Shown here: in pieces, positions 1 to 5,925 of the stretch
Layout: each line of letters opens with the position of its first letter
Position numbering within the stretch: position 1 is the stretch's first letter
Assembly (NCBI GenBank): GCA_045536155.1
Contig: JAZSMZ010000134.1
Location: 1-7,187 of the forward strand
Length of the DNA: 7,187 bases
Direction: 5' to 3'
Origin: JAZQNC01 sp045536155
GTDB lineage: Bacteria; Bacillota; Clostridia; Oscillospirales; CAG-272
The notes under the pieces: generated by a model
Seen by the model: the letters and a program-made list of their open reading frames with translations, nothing else
What the model was told of the DNA's origin: nothing
Databases searched by the model: none
Translations under genes and position numbers: made by a program

Positions 1-306
1 CTCGAAGCTGCCGATGTATATCTTGAAGAAGTTGAAGGCGGCGTTCGCTTCTACTTCCTCGTTGACGACGTTAAGAACTACCTCGACATTCACGAATACA
101 CCGAAGGCAAGGCAGGCGTTCGCATTACCGCCGAGCCTACCGCCGTATTCACCTACAGCGAAGATGCCAAGACCTACGTTGCAAACGTAGCAGGTGAGGA
201 CCGTTACCTCGGTACATACAACACCTACAACACCATCTCCGCTTCTTCCACCTCCTACATCACCGGTTCCAAGGCCGGAGACGTTGGTGTTAAGCAGTTC
301 GTTGCT
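1..306 (+). repeat. Tandem domain repeat, copy 1 (459-bp period)
   Basis: This stretch is repeated at 460-765 with only five base differences: 120/579 T-C, 168/627 C-A, 246/705 T-C, 276/735 C-A and 279/738 A-C. All five are third-codon positions and silent, so both copies encode the same 102 residues. Similarity ends sharply after the QFVA codons. The copy begins at the window edge, so its true 5' boundary is not seen. Confidence 0.97.
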
Positions 307-792
307 GGTTTCCGTACCCTTCAGTTCAACAACAAGAAGGTAGACGCTCCCGCATTTGACACTGCTTACAAGTTCGCACTTGATCAGGTCAACCGCGGTG
401 AGACTCTCTACTTCGCAGGCGCGATGTCGGGCAACTACTTTGCTACCACTACCAGCGCTCTCGAAGCTGCCGATGTATATCTTGAAGAAGTTGAAGGCGG
501 CGTTCGCTTCTACTTCCTCGTTGACGACGTTAAGAACTACCTCGACATTCACGAATACACCGAAGGCAAGGCAGGCGTCCGCATTACCGCCGAGCCTACC
601 GCCGTATTCACCTACAGCGAAGATGCAAAGACCTACGTTGCAAACGTAGCAGGTGAGGACCGTTACCTCGGTACATACAACACCTACAACACCATCTCCG
701 CTTCCTCCACCTCCTACATCACCGGTTCCAAGGCAGGCGACGTTGGTGTTAAGCAGTTCGTTGCTTACTTCTGCATTGCAGATATTGTCTGA
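1..792 (+). CDS. Repetitive, probably cell-surface or secreted protein, C-terminal part (5' end outside window)
   Basis: The frame is open from the first base to a TGA at 790-792, giving 263 residues with no start inside the window, so this is the C-terminus of a longer protein. Residues 1-102 recur as residues 154-255. The unit is rich in Tyr, Thr, Val and Gly in alternating patterns that suggest beta strands (for example VRFYFLVDDVKNYLDI and YLGTYNTYNTISAS). Between the copies lies a linker of about 50 residues (GFRTLQFNNKKVDAP onward) leading into YFAGAMSGNYFATTTS, which probably opens the second domain. After the second copy the protein stops within nine residues (YFCIADIV). There is no cysteine-rich, membrane-anchor or sortase-type tail. 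Codon use is strongly biased (AAC for Asn, almost all TAC for Tyr), as in abundantly made proteins. I do not recognise a named family with certainty. It resembles repeat domains of large extracellular Clostridia proteins, but that is memory-based inference, and function is unknown. Confidence 0.85.
   Translation, partial: LEAADVYLEEVEGGVRFYFLVDDVKNYLDIHEYTEGKAGVRITAEPTAVFTYSEDAKTYVANVAGEDRYLGTYNTYNTISASSTSYITGSKAGDVGVKQFVAGFRTLQFNNKKVDAPAFDTAYKFALDQVNRGETLYFAGAMSGNYFATTTSALEAADVYLEEVEGGVRFYFLVDDVKNYLDIHEYTEGKAGVRITAEPTAVFTYSEDAKTYVANVAGEDRYLGTYNTYNTISASSTSYITGSKAGDVGVKQFVAYFCIADIV
460..765 (+). repeat. Tandem domain repeat, copy 2 (last copy of the array)
   Basis: This is the second copy of the unit at 1-306, offset by exactly 459 bp (153 codons), so reading frame is preserved. 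It is followed by eight codons and a stop, marking it as the terminal repeat. The sequence before it (307-459) holds the linker and the likely start of the domain. Whether that linker is also repeated upstream cannot be seen here. Confidence 0.97.
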
Positions 793-820
793 TAATATTC
801 GATTTAGATAAATAAAATAA

Positions 821-853
821 AAATCGGCCGGGCTATTGCCGGCCGATTTTTTT
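821..853. terminator. Bidirectional rho-independent terminator between convergent genes
   Basis: An 11-bp perfect stem (AAATCGGCCGG / CCGGCCGATTT) closes a 7-base loop, GCTATTG. It is followed on the plus strand by a run of T through 853, and preceded by an A-rich stretch (811-823) that reads as a T-rich tract on the minus strand. It lies 28 bp past the stop at 792 and 12 bp past the stop of the minus-strand gene ending at 865, so it can end both convergent transcripts. Confidence 0.93.
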
Positions 854-864
854 GTCGTATAATA

Positions 865-2337
865 TTATCTGCGATATGCTGCAATTTCTCCTGTTTTTTC
901 CTGGCTGATCAGTTTTCCCGAATCATCAAAGGCATATCTATATACATAACTTGTACCGCCAATAGTAAACGAACTTGTTGCAGGAGAGAAAAATGTTGTT
1001 GCAATGCTCTCAACTTGCCAAAGTAAATTTCCGGTATCACTAACAGAAAGTTTACCGCCAAGTGAACCTTTGACAGAATAGAACTCTCGCGGTAAACCTG
1101 CATTTATTTCACATACAAGCAGCATTGCAGTATAGTTGTCTCTTACCATCGGTGTTAGTTCTTCGTCTGATATTTTCCAAAGATTATTTTCAAAAATATA
1201 ATTCAATATGGCAGCGATCTCATATCTGCCGCCTGCATTTTGGTCTTCGTTCTCGAGTTTGGGAACAACATAGGCAGACAAATAAATGTTTTCGCCAAAT
1301 TCTATCATGTCGGTAATATAATAATAAGAATTTTCATCACCGTAAGAAAACGATTCTGTGATATTTCCTTCGCAGTCTACTTTTACTATTCTGGCGTGTT
1401 CATTTGTCATATAGCTGCCAAACTGAACAATGTAGCTGTCCCCCAACCGTGCCGCATTCCAAATTCCGTAGTTGCCAACCTCTGTTTTTTTGAAGTGCTC
1501 TTTTTCCCCGACATGAGTATATTGGTTTAAGCAAAAGTATTTATGGTCTCCGCGGCTGAACACTGCATAACTGCCATCTTCATTTTCCAAAACAGCAGCT
1601 ATATATTCATCATCGAATCCGTTATCAAGCATATGTTTCCAGACAATGTTGCCGTCCGAATCGATCTTCGCCATCCAGGCATGAGATATTTGTACGCTGG
1701 ACCATGTATCTGTTTCGCCATACACGATTACGCCGTCGCTGACTATGCTGTAGCCATTGATCCAAAACTCGGATACCGATACGCTCCACATCAGGATTTC
1801 GCCATCATACTTTTCGATATAGCTCTTGTCGTGAATCTCAAATCCCAGCTTTTCATCGATTTTATATTCTGATCTGTATTTATAATGTACCCCTTTTTGA
1901 ACAGCTCCTGTAAATCCGCCTGTATAGTTTTTATAATTCCACAGATTCTCTACATCCTGAGGGGTGGGATTATTTTGCATTATCTCATAACCGCCTATGT
2001 TATCGGTATATATACTGTTCTTGATAACATCAGCAGTTTTTGAATAATTAAACGACTTTGTTATGATGTCGCGGTATACAGCTTTTATTTCAGAACGGGT
2101 AAGCGCCTCTGTGGACATATTATAGTCATTAAAAAACTGAACGGCAGCCTTATATTCTTTTGCTTCGGCAACAAAAGCAAAAGATCCTATACATACACCG
2201 AGCAGCAAAGCTATGCAAGCTGCCATAGTACCCCATTTCAAATATACAGTTTTTTTGCTTTTTTTATATGTCATTGCCTCGATGACTTGCTGTTCGTTTA
2301 TTTCGCCGATAAGTTCATATAAACGTTCGTTTTTCAT
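865..2337 (-). CDS. Probable anti-sigma factor: single-pass membrane protein with large external beta-propeller-like domain
   Basis: This 490-residue protein has a short, charged N-terminus (about residues 1-33, ending KKSKKTVYLKW), one hydrophobic segment at about 35-56 (MAACIALLLGVCIGSFAFV), and about 430 residues that would lie outside the membrane by the positive-inside rule. The outer part contains recurrent blade-like units, each pairing an Asp/Gly-Asn turn followed by Ile-x-x-Trp or Phe with a later hydrophobic strand: around 173-209, 222-264 (KIDSDGNIVW), 268-309, 317-358 (KVDCEGNI), and near the C-terminus (SDTGNLLW). This resembles a propeller or similar repeat fold. The start overlaps the sigma gene stop as ATGA (2334-2337), with an AAAGGGG Shine-Dalgarno nine bases upstream, so translation is coupled. 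The expected role is to hold the sigma factor at the membrane through the cytoplasmic tail and release it on an external signal. There is no recognisable zinc-binding HxxxCxxC anti-sigma motif, so the role rests on topology and operon context. It could alternatively be a sigma-linked surface effector. Confidence 0.75.
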   Translation of the reverse strand: MKNERLYELIGEINEQQVIEAMTYKKSKKTVYLKWGTMAACIALLLGVCIGSFAFVAEAKEYKAAVQFFNDYNMSTEALTRSEIKAVYRDIITKSFNYSKTADVIKNSIYTDNIGGYEIMQNNPTPQDVENLWNYKNYTGGFTGAVQKGVHYKYRSEYKIDEKLGFEIHDKSYIEKYDGEILMWSVSVSEFWINGYSIVSDGVIVYGETDTWSSVQISHAWMAKIDSDGNIVWKHMLDNGFDDEYIAAVLENEDGSYAVFSRGDHKYFCLNQYTHVGEKEHFKKTEVGNYGIWNAARLGDSYIVQFGSYMTNEHARIVKVDCEGNITESFSYGDENSYYYITDMIEFGENIYLSAYVVPKLENEDQNAGGRYEIAAILNYIFENNLWKISDEELTPMVRDNYTAMLLVCEINAGLPREFYSVKGSLGGKLSVSDTGNLLWQVESIATTFFSPATSSFTIGGTSYVYRYAFDDSGKLISQEKTGEIAAYRR

Positions 2338-2894
2338 AATTCAAATCCCCTTTCTGACAAATATTTGCTCAATTTCAAACGCAGTCGATTTAATATCATT
2401 GATACTGCACCCTCTTTCATACCGTGCTGATTTGCAATTTTGGCAATACTGTCTGTATACCAATATCTGCAAATGAAGATGCTTTTTTTCTCTGCCGAAA
2501 GGGTATTCAGAAATGCATCAATGGCACCCACAAGTTCTTTGTCATCAAAATTCTGATCTACGTTATCTCTTTCAGATATCAAATCAGACAATTCATCCAA
2601 AACCGCCGGAAGCTCTCCATTGCCCCGTTTAGAGGAATTGTTACGCTTGTATTTATTTAGCGATAGGTTTCTGACGATTTTTCCCAAAAATGTTTGCAGC
2701 ACAGACGGCCTGTGCGGCGGCATGGAATTCCAAGCCTGCAGATATGTATCATTGACACATTCCTCTGCATCTTCCTTGTTGCCGAGAATATTTTTTGCAA
2801 TCGCATTACAGTAATTACCATATTTTTCTGCTGTAGCCGGAATAGCATGCTCATCTCTGTCCCAATATAACTGCACAATTTTTTCGTCATCCAT
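2334..2894 (-). CDS. ECF-type RNA polymerase sigma factor (sigma-70 family)
   Basis: This is a 186-residue regulator that directs RNA polymerase to its own set of promoters. Sigma region 2 spans about residues 20-85 and includes the typical DAEECVNDTYLQAW helix, then LGKIVRNLSLNKYKR. A variable acidic linker covers about 86-118. Region 4 spans about 120-180, with LSAEKKSIFICRYWYTDSIAKIA followed by the helix-turn-helix MKEGAVSMILNRLRLKL. Size and two-domain layout match the ECF class, and there is no region 1.1 or 3. The ATG at 2894 (MDDEKIVQLYW) is chosen because AAAGGAG lies nine bases upstream. An in-frame ATG nine bases earlier (2903) directly abuts that site, and a still earlier one (2930) gives an N-terminus unlike the family. 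It is the first gene of a two-gene operon with the downstream membrane protein. Autoregulation is common in such pairs, but no convincing ECF promoter was identified. Confidence 0.93.
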   Translation of the reverse strand: MDDEKIVQLYWDRDEHAIPATAEKYGNYCNAIAKNILGNKEDAEECVNDTYLQAWNSMPPHRPSVLQTFLGKIVRNLSLNKYKRNNSSKRGNGELPAVLDELSDLISERDNVDQNFDDKELVGAIDAFLNTLSAEKKSIFICRYWYTDSIAKIANQHGMKEGAVSMILNRLRLKLSKYLSERGFEL

Positions 2895-2903
2895 TATTAT
2901 CAT

Positions 2904-2910
2904 CTCCTTT
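2904..2910 (-). promoter_or_regulatory. Shine-Dalgarno site that sets the sigma factor start
   Basis: The minus strand reads AGAAAGGAGATGATAATAATG. AAAGGAG is nine bases from the ATG at 2894 but directly abuts the ATG at 2903, so the downstream ATG is the better start. Confidence 0.8.
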
Positions 2911-3014
2911 CTGCTCATTTTCCCTTTCACTTATATACACAACTTTTGAAACGAAATCTCACATTTTTTGCGGCAATATTTGCATTGCTGTGCTATTCTT
3001 TTTTAGAATTATAT

Positions 3015-3048
3015 TATAAAAGAGTCAACCTAGGCTGACTCTTTTATA
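3015..3048 (-). terminator. Rho-independent terminator of the nrnA-nrnA-surE operon
   Basis: A 13-bp perfect inverted repeat (TATAAAAGAGTCA / TGACTCTTTTATA) flanks an 8-base centre. Read as minus-strand RNA, the stem extends by a G-U and a C-G pair to a CTAG loop. Read as plus-strand RNA, the position matching the G-U is an A-C mismatch, which favours the minus strand. The CUUUUAUAAUAUAAU tail is U-rich. It lies 51 bp past the surE stop and upstream of the sigma operon, so it insulates the two minus-strand operons. Confidence 0.85.
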
Positions 3049-3098
3049 GGATATGTAAATAATATTTACTGCAATTTTTATTAAAAGCGAACTGTATT

Positions 3099-3818
3099 TC
3101 AGTTTAATTTTTTCATTTCTTCGTATGCCGTCATATCCGTGCGGTTGATAGTCAGGGGTGTGATGGAGATAAATCCATCGGATACAGCATCGGCATCAAT
3201 TGTATGATCGTGGCGATTTACATATATGCAGTCGCCCTTCGGCAGATACATTCCCTTTTCCACTTCAACAAACACATCAAGATAATTTGCTCCGCCCTGA
3301 CGCGTGATAAGTATCTTTTCGCCGTTTTGAGGTATATTCACATTCAGAATAGAACACTTGGAAAAAAGATCATTTGACGTGATATAAGCGTAAACCATAT
3401 CAAGTCTGTCAACTGCCCATTCAAAAGATGCGGGATCGGTTGATATTGCAAGGGTTTTGATCTTAAAATAGCTGGCCTCAAAGCAAGCACCGACAGTGCC
3501 CGAATATACGATATCCTCGCCTATGTTGTACCCTTTGTTGATACCTGATATAACAAGGTCACATTCGAGCTTTAATGTGAGCAGTGCATATCTGACACAG
3601 TCGGCAGGGGTTGAGTCGACATAATATGCGTCAACACCGTCGCCCATATCAAATTTTGCAATTTCAAACGGATATACTAAGTTTATCGCGTGACTGCGAC
3701 CGCTCTGTTCGTTCTTCGGAACAACAACTGTTACATCGCCCAACTTTTTTGCCCAGTTTACAAGATGAGGCAAGACGGGTGAATCCATTCCGTCGTCGTT
3801 GGTGATAAGTATTCTCAT
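3099..3818 (-). CDS. surE: 5'/3'-nucleotidase SurE
   Basis: SurE enzymes are cytoplasmic, metal-dependent phosphatases that remove phosphate from nucleoside 5'- and 3'-monophosphates, with some activity on short polyphosphate in characterised members. The 239-residue length is normal. The N-terminal MRILITNDDG carries the metal ligands Asp8 and Asp9. Ser39 sits in PKNEQSG, and Asn94 in SGINKGYNIG, so the four usual metal ligands are all present. YSGTVGA (about 105-111) and the C-terminal DADAVSDGFISITPL are also typical. The gene is last in a three-gene operon: its ATG overlaps the stop of the preceding phosphoesterase as ATGA (3815-3818), and GAGGG six bases upstream lies inside that gene's last codons. 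Association with two NrnA-type phosphoesterases points to nucleotide turnover, although SurE is often placed in stationary-phase survival. Nothing in the sequence suggests loss of function. Confidence 0.95.
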   Translation of the reverse strand: MRILITNDDGMDSPVLPHLVNWAKKLGDVTVVVPKNEQSGRSHAINLVYPFEIAKFDMGDGVDAYYVDSTPADCVRYALLTLKLECDLVISGINKGYNIGEDIVYSGTVGACFEASYFKIKTLAISTDPASFEWAVDRLDMVYAYITSNDLFSKCSILNVNIPQNGEKILITRQGGANYLDVFVEVEKGMYLPKGDCIYVNRHDHTIDADAVSDGFISITPLTINRTDMTAYEEMKKLN

Positions 3819-4795
3819 AACCAGCCCTCGTTGTTTTGCTTGTATTCGCGGATCTCGGCGTCTGCATCGGCGATAAGCTTTTTCGCTTCGGCACGATTTT
3901 TGACCGATGCCCCGCTCGCGCAGGCATGACCGCCGCCGTTATATTTTTCTGCAAGCTGATTAACGGTTGTAAAACGAGAGCGCAGTCTGACGCGAATCGT
4001 CTTATCATCGTTTTCGATAAAGGCAAGCCAGATGATACTTCCCTTAATTCCGTCAAGATAGAACACCGAATTTGAGGCCTGCTCCTGAGTTATGCCGAAT
4101 TTTTCCATTGTTTTGAGGGTTACAAAAACGTATGCCACACCGCCATCAGTAATCTTCATGCTCTTGTAGATATGGGATTTGAACTTGAGCTCAGAAAATT
4201 CGTCGAGATACAAATTTGCATAAAGCTTGTCGGTATCAATTCCCTGCTCGAGCATGATCGCGGCAAGACGAAGCGTTTCGGGAGATGTTGACGAATATCT
4301 GAAGCGACCCGAATCGGTCACCATACCGGTGTAGACGTAAAGAGCAGCCTCCTTTGTGAGTATAAGCTCATCTCTGAAAAAGCTGTAAAATTCAGCAACC
4401 ATCTCACAGCAGGATGATCTTTCTTCCTCGACCCAGCAAATGTCTCCGTATGGGCTGACATTTATATGATGGTCGAACTTGATAAGCTCGCGTCCGAGTG
4501 AGTATTTTTTATTCGATATTCTGTCCTCGGTGGCGGTATCCATAACAATTACGAGGGCATCCGAGTAAAACTGATCATCGACCTGCTCGTCCTCTTTGCC
4601 CAAAAACGCCATATAGTCGGAATAATCGTCGTTGATCACTCTGATATCCTTTTCGGGAAAAGAAGCGCGTAAAATTGCGCAGAGTCCCTTTGTTGAGCCT
4701 ACAGCATCACCGTCGGGTCTAAAATGACGGCATATTACGATCTTATTATATTCTTTGATTTTATCGAGTATCTGTTTTTTCAATTCTTCATTCAT
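3815..4795 (-). CDS. nrnA: DHH/DHHA1 phosphoesterase, NrnA-like (oligoribonuclease / pAp phosphatase), paralogue 2
   Basis: NrnA-type enzymes degrade very short RNA (nanoRNA, including pNpN dinucleotides) from an end and convert 3'-phosphoadenosine 5'-phosphate to AMP, using two metal ions in the cytoplasm. In this 326-residue protein, motif I is RHFRPDGDAVGS (His24, Asp28, Asp30), motif II is VMDTA (Asp86), motif III is FDHH (108-110), and motif IV is TGMVTDSGRFRY (Asp161). The C-terminal DHHA1 substrate domain ends with the GGGH loop at about 287-290 (GGGHACASGA). All catalytic positions look intact and the length matches the family. Translation starts at 4795, eight bases inside the preceding paralogue, with an AGAGGG site eight bases upstream. 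Relative to its partner it has an extra N-terminal stretch and a Cys-rich patch (SSCCEMV, 127-133). It could be specialised for pAp or for cyclic-dinucleotide breakdown products, which the sequence alone cannot decide. Confidence 0.93.
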   Translation of the reverse strand: MNEELKKQILDKIKEYNKIVICRHFRPDGDAVGSTKGLCAILRASFPEKDIRVINDDYSDYMAFLGKEDEQVDDQFYSDALVIVMDTATEDRISNKKYSLGRELIKFDHHINVSPYGDICWVEEERSSCCEMVAEFYSFFRDELILTKEAALYVYTGMVTDSGRFRYSSTSPETLRLAAIMLEQGIDTDKLYANLYLDEFSELKFKSHIYKSMKITDGGVAYVFVTLKTMEKFGITQEQASNSVFYLDGIKGSIIWLAFIENDDKTIRVRLRSRFTTVNQLAEKYNGGGHACASGASVKNRAEAKKLIADADAEIREYKQNNEGWL

Positions 4796-5738
4796 TGTTT
4801 TTACCCTCTTTTACTATTGCATCAAGGTCTGAAAGCAATCTCATGGCCTCGTCTTTGTCTTTTAATGTCGCTCCGCTTGCCTTGGCGTGTCCGCCCCCTC
4901 CGTATTTGACGGCTACGGGATTGATGTTATATTTATTTGAGCGGATCTCGCAGACGACACCTTCGTCGTTCTCGGTAAAGTTTGCCCAGATATCGACACC
5001 GCGGATGTCGGACATGGTTCCTACCATTCCGCGTGATATCGTGAAAAAATCAAAATCAAGCTCTTTGAGCTCATCTCTTGTTGTGTAGATATATGCGACG
5101 TTTGCTTCGGAAAACTTTATTTTCAGCACATATGAAGCGCGCAAACGGATCATCTTGAAATCATCGGCATACAGCCCCTTGTATATCTCGCTGAGATGGC
5201 TGTTTCTTTCCATCAAGAAAGAGGCAAGCTGGAAGGTACGGGGTGTGGTAGAATCGTATCTGAACCGTCCCGAGTCGGTCACCATGCCCGTGTAGAGCGC
5301 TTTTGCGGCGCTTTCCGACACAGCAAGGCCGTTTGTCATGGCGAAAGCGGTAATAAGCCCTGCGCAGCTCTCAAAGCTTGTGTCGCAAAATTCCTCATCG
5401 GCAACACGTGCGTTCGATATATGATGATCATATCTAACAGTCATATCGGCAAGCTTGTAGCGGCCATCACTGATAAGCGCCTCAGCCGAGGTATCCAAAA
5501 TGATCGCGAGAGCTCCGGCATAACAATCATCGGGAATCTCATCCATTTTCGATCCATCCATAAAGGAATATCTGCCGGCACCGTCGCCAACAATATATAC
5601 TTCCTTGTCCGGATAGTTGTCACGAATTATCTCACGAAGCCCTATCTGGCTTCCGAGTGCATCTCCGTCGGGATTTGAGTGGCGATGAATAATGATTCTG
5701 TTGTACTTTTCTATATATTTTAAAGATTCGGCAAACAT
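4788..5738 (-). CDS. nrnA: DHH/DHHA1 phosphoesterase, NrnA-like (oligoribonuclease / pAp phosphatase), paralogue 1
   Basis: First gene of the operon, 316 residues. It shares the fold of the next gene, with about a third of residues matching by eye: motif I RHSNPDGDALGS (His20, Asp24, Asp26), motif II ILDTS (Asp82), motif III YDHH (104-106), motif IV TGMVTDSGRFRY (Asp155), and a C-terminal GGGGHAKASGA loop (about 280-290) for the nucleotide. Both domains are complete, so it should be active on nanoRNA and/or pAp. The start at 5738 is supported by an AAAGGG site 11 bases upstream and by the promoter at 5779-5807. Its stop lies inside the next gene (overlap 4788-4795), so the two are almost certainly made together. 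Keeping two complete, coupled copies is unusual and could mean divided substrate ranges or a hetero-oligomer. Which copy is the orthologue of Bacillus NrnA is not resolved here. Confidence 0.93.
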   Translation of the reverse strand: MFAESLKYIEKYNRIIIHRHSNPDGDALGSQIGLREIIRDNYPDKEVYIVGDGAGRYSFMDGSKMDEIPDDCYAGALAIILDTSAEALISDGRYKLADMTVRYDHHISNARVADEEFCDTSFESCAGLITAFAMTNGLAVSESAAKALYTGMVTDSGRFRYDSTTPRTFQLASFLMERNSHLSEIYKGLYADDFKMIRLRASYVLKIKFSEANVAYIYTTRDELKELDFDFFTISRGMVGTMSDIRGVDIWANFTENDEGVVCEIRSNKYNINPVAVKYGGGGHAKASGATLKDKDEAMRLLSDLDAIVKEGKNNE

Positions 5739-5778
5739 AAGCTTTTCTGCCCTTTCGTATATTTTACCTATTCTTTAT

Positions 5779-5807
5779 ATTGTATCAAAAATCGTCGGCA
5801 TTGTCAA
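5779..5807 (-). promoter_or_regulatory. Promoter of the nrnA-nrnA-surE operon
   Basis: On the minus strand, TTGACA (5807-5802) and TACAAT (5784-5779) are separated by 17 bp, and the -10 is preceded by TGA (an extended TGn element). This is a near-consensus housekeeping promoter. Transcription would start near 5772, giving a leader of about 35 bases before the ATG at 5738. Confidence 0.88.
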
Positions 5808-5828
5808 CGATAAAGATTCATCTTATAT

Positions 5829-5845
5829 TCAAGTGACAAACTTGA
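5829..5845. promoter_or_regulatory. Possible operator: inverted repeat over the -35 of the divergent gene
   Basis: The sequence TCAAGT-GACAA-ACTTGA is a perfect 6-bp inverted repeat with a 5-base centre. It overlaps the first bases of the -35 at 5842-5847 and lies between the two divergent promoters. Position suits a repressor site, but a short repeat such as this in A+T-rich intergenic DNA can be chance, and no regulator gene is adjacent. Confidence 0.3.
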
Positions 5846-5870
5846 CAAATTAACATTTATGAGATATTAT
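5842..5870 (+). promoter_or_regulatory. Promoter of the HAD/guanylate-kinase-like fusion gene
   Basis: TTGACA (5842-5847) and TATTAT (5865-5870) are spaced by 17 bp, a strong housekeeping promoter. The start site would be near 5877, giving a leader of about 49 bases before the ATG at 5926. It is divergent from the nrnA operon promoter, with 34 bp between the two -35 boxes. The leader has only a weak ribosome binding site (ACGGA, 5914-5918), in contrast to the strong sites of the other genes. Confidence 0.85.
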
Positions 5871-5925
5871 AGATATAAGGCTTTTTGCCGCAGCCGAACA
5901 AATAATAACAGAAACGGATAGATTT

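Noticed and set aside
174..190. Inverted repeat CTACGTT-GCA-AACGTAG (also at 633-649)
   Set aside because: It lies inside codons for YVANVAG in both repeat copies and is explained by biased codon choice; nothing suggests a regulatory role.
1..765. CRISPR-like or phage-type repeat array
   Set aside because: The repeats are long, in frame and coding; there are no short identical repeats with unique spacers anywhere in the window.
424..792. Separate small gene starting at the ATG at 424
   Set aside because: The same frame is open back to base 1, the ATG sits inside the repeat linker, and no ribosome site precedes it.
2947..2952. TGAAAC, like an ECF -35 element
   Set aside because: It reads on the plus strand, facing away from the sigma operon, and no plus-strand gene follows it.
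2932..2960. TATATA on the minus strand as -10 of a sigma operon promoter
   Set aside because: No acceptable -35 lies 16-18 bp upstream (GAGATT or TGAGAT), and no ECF-type pair of elements could be placed in the minus-strand direction.
3090..3104. Small hairpin AACTG-TATTT-CAGTT at the end of surE as a terminator
   Set aside because: The stem is only five A+T-rich pairs, and the far stronger hairpin at 3015-3048 follows.
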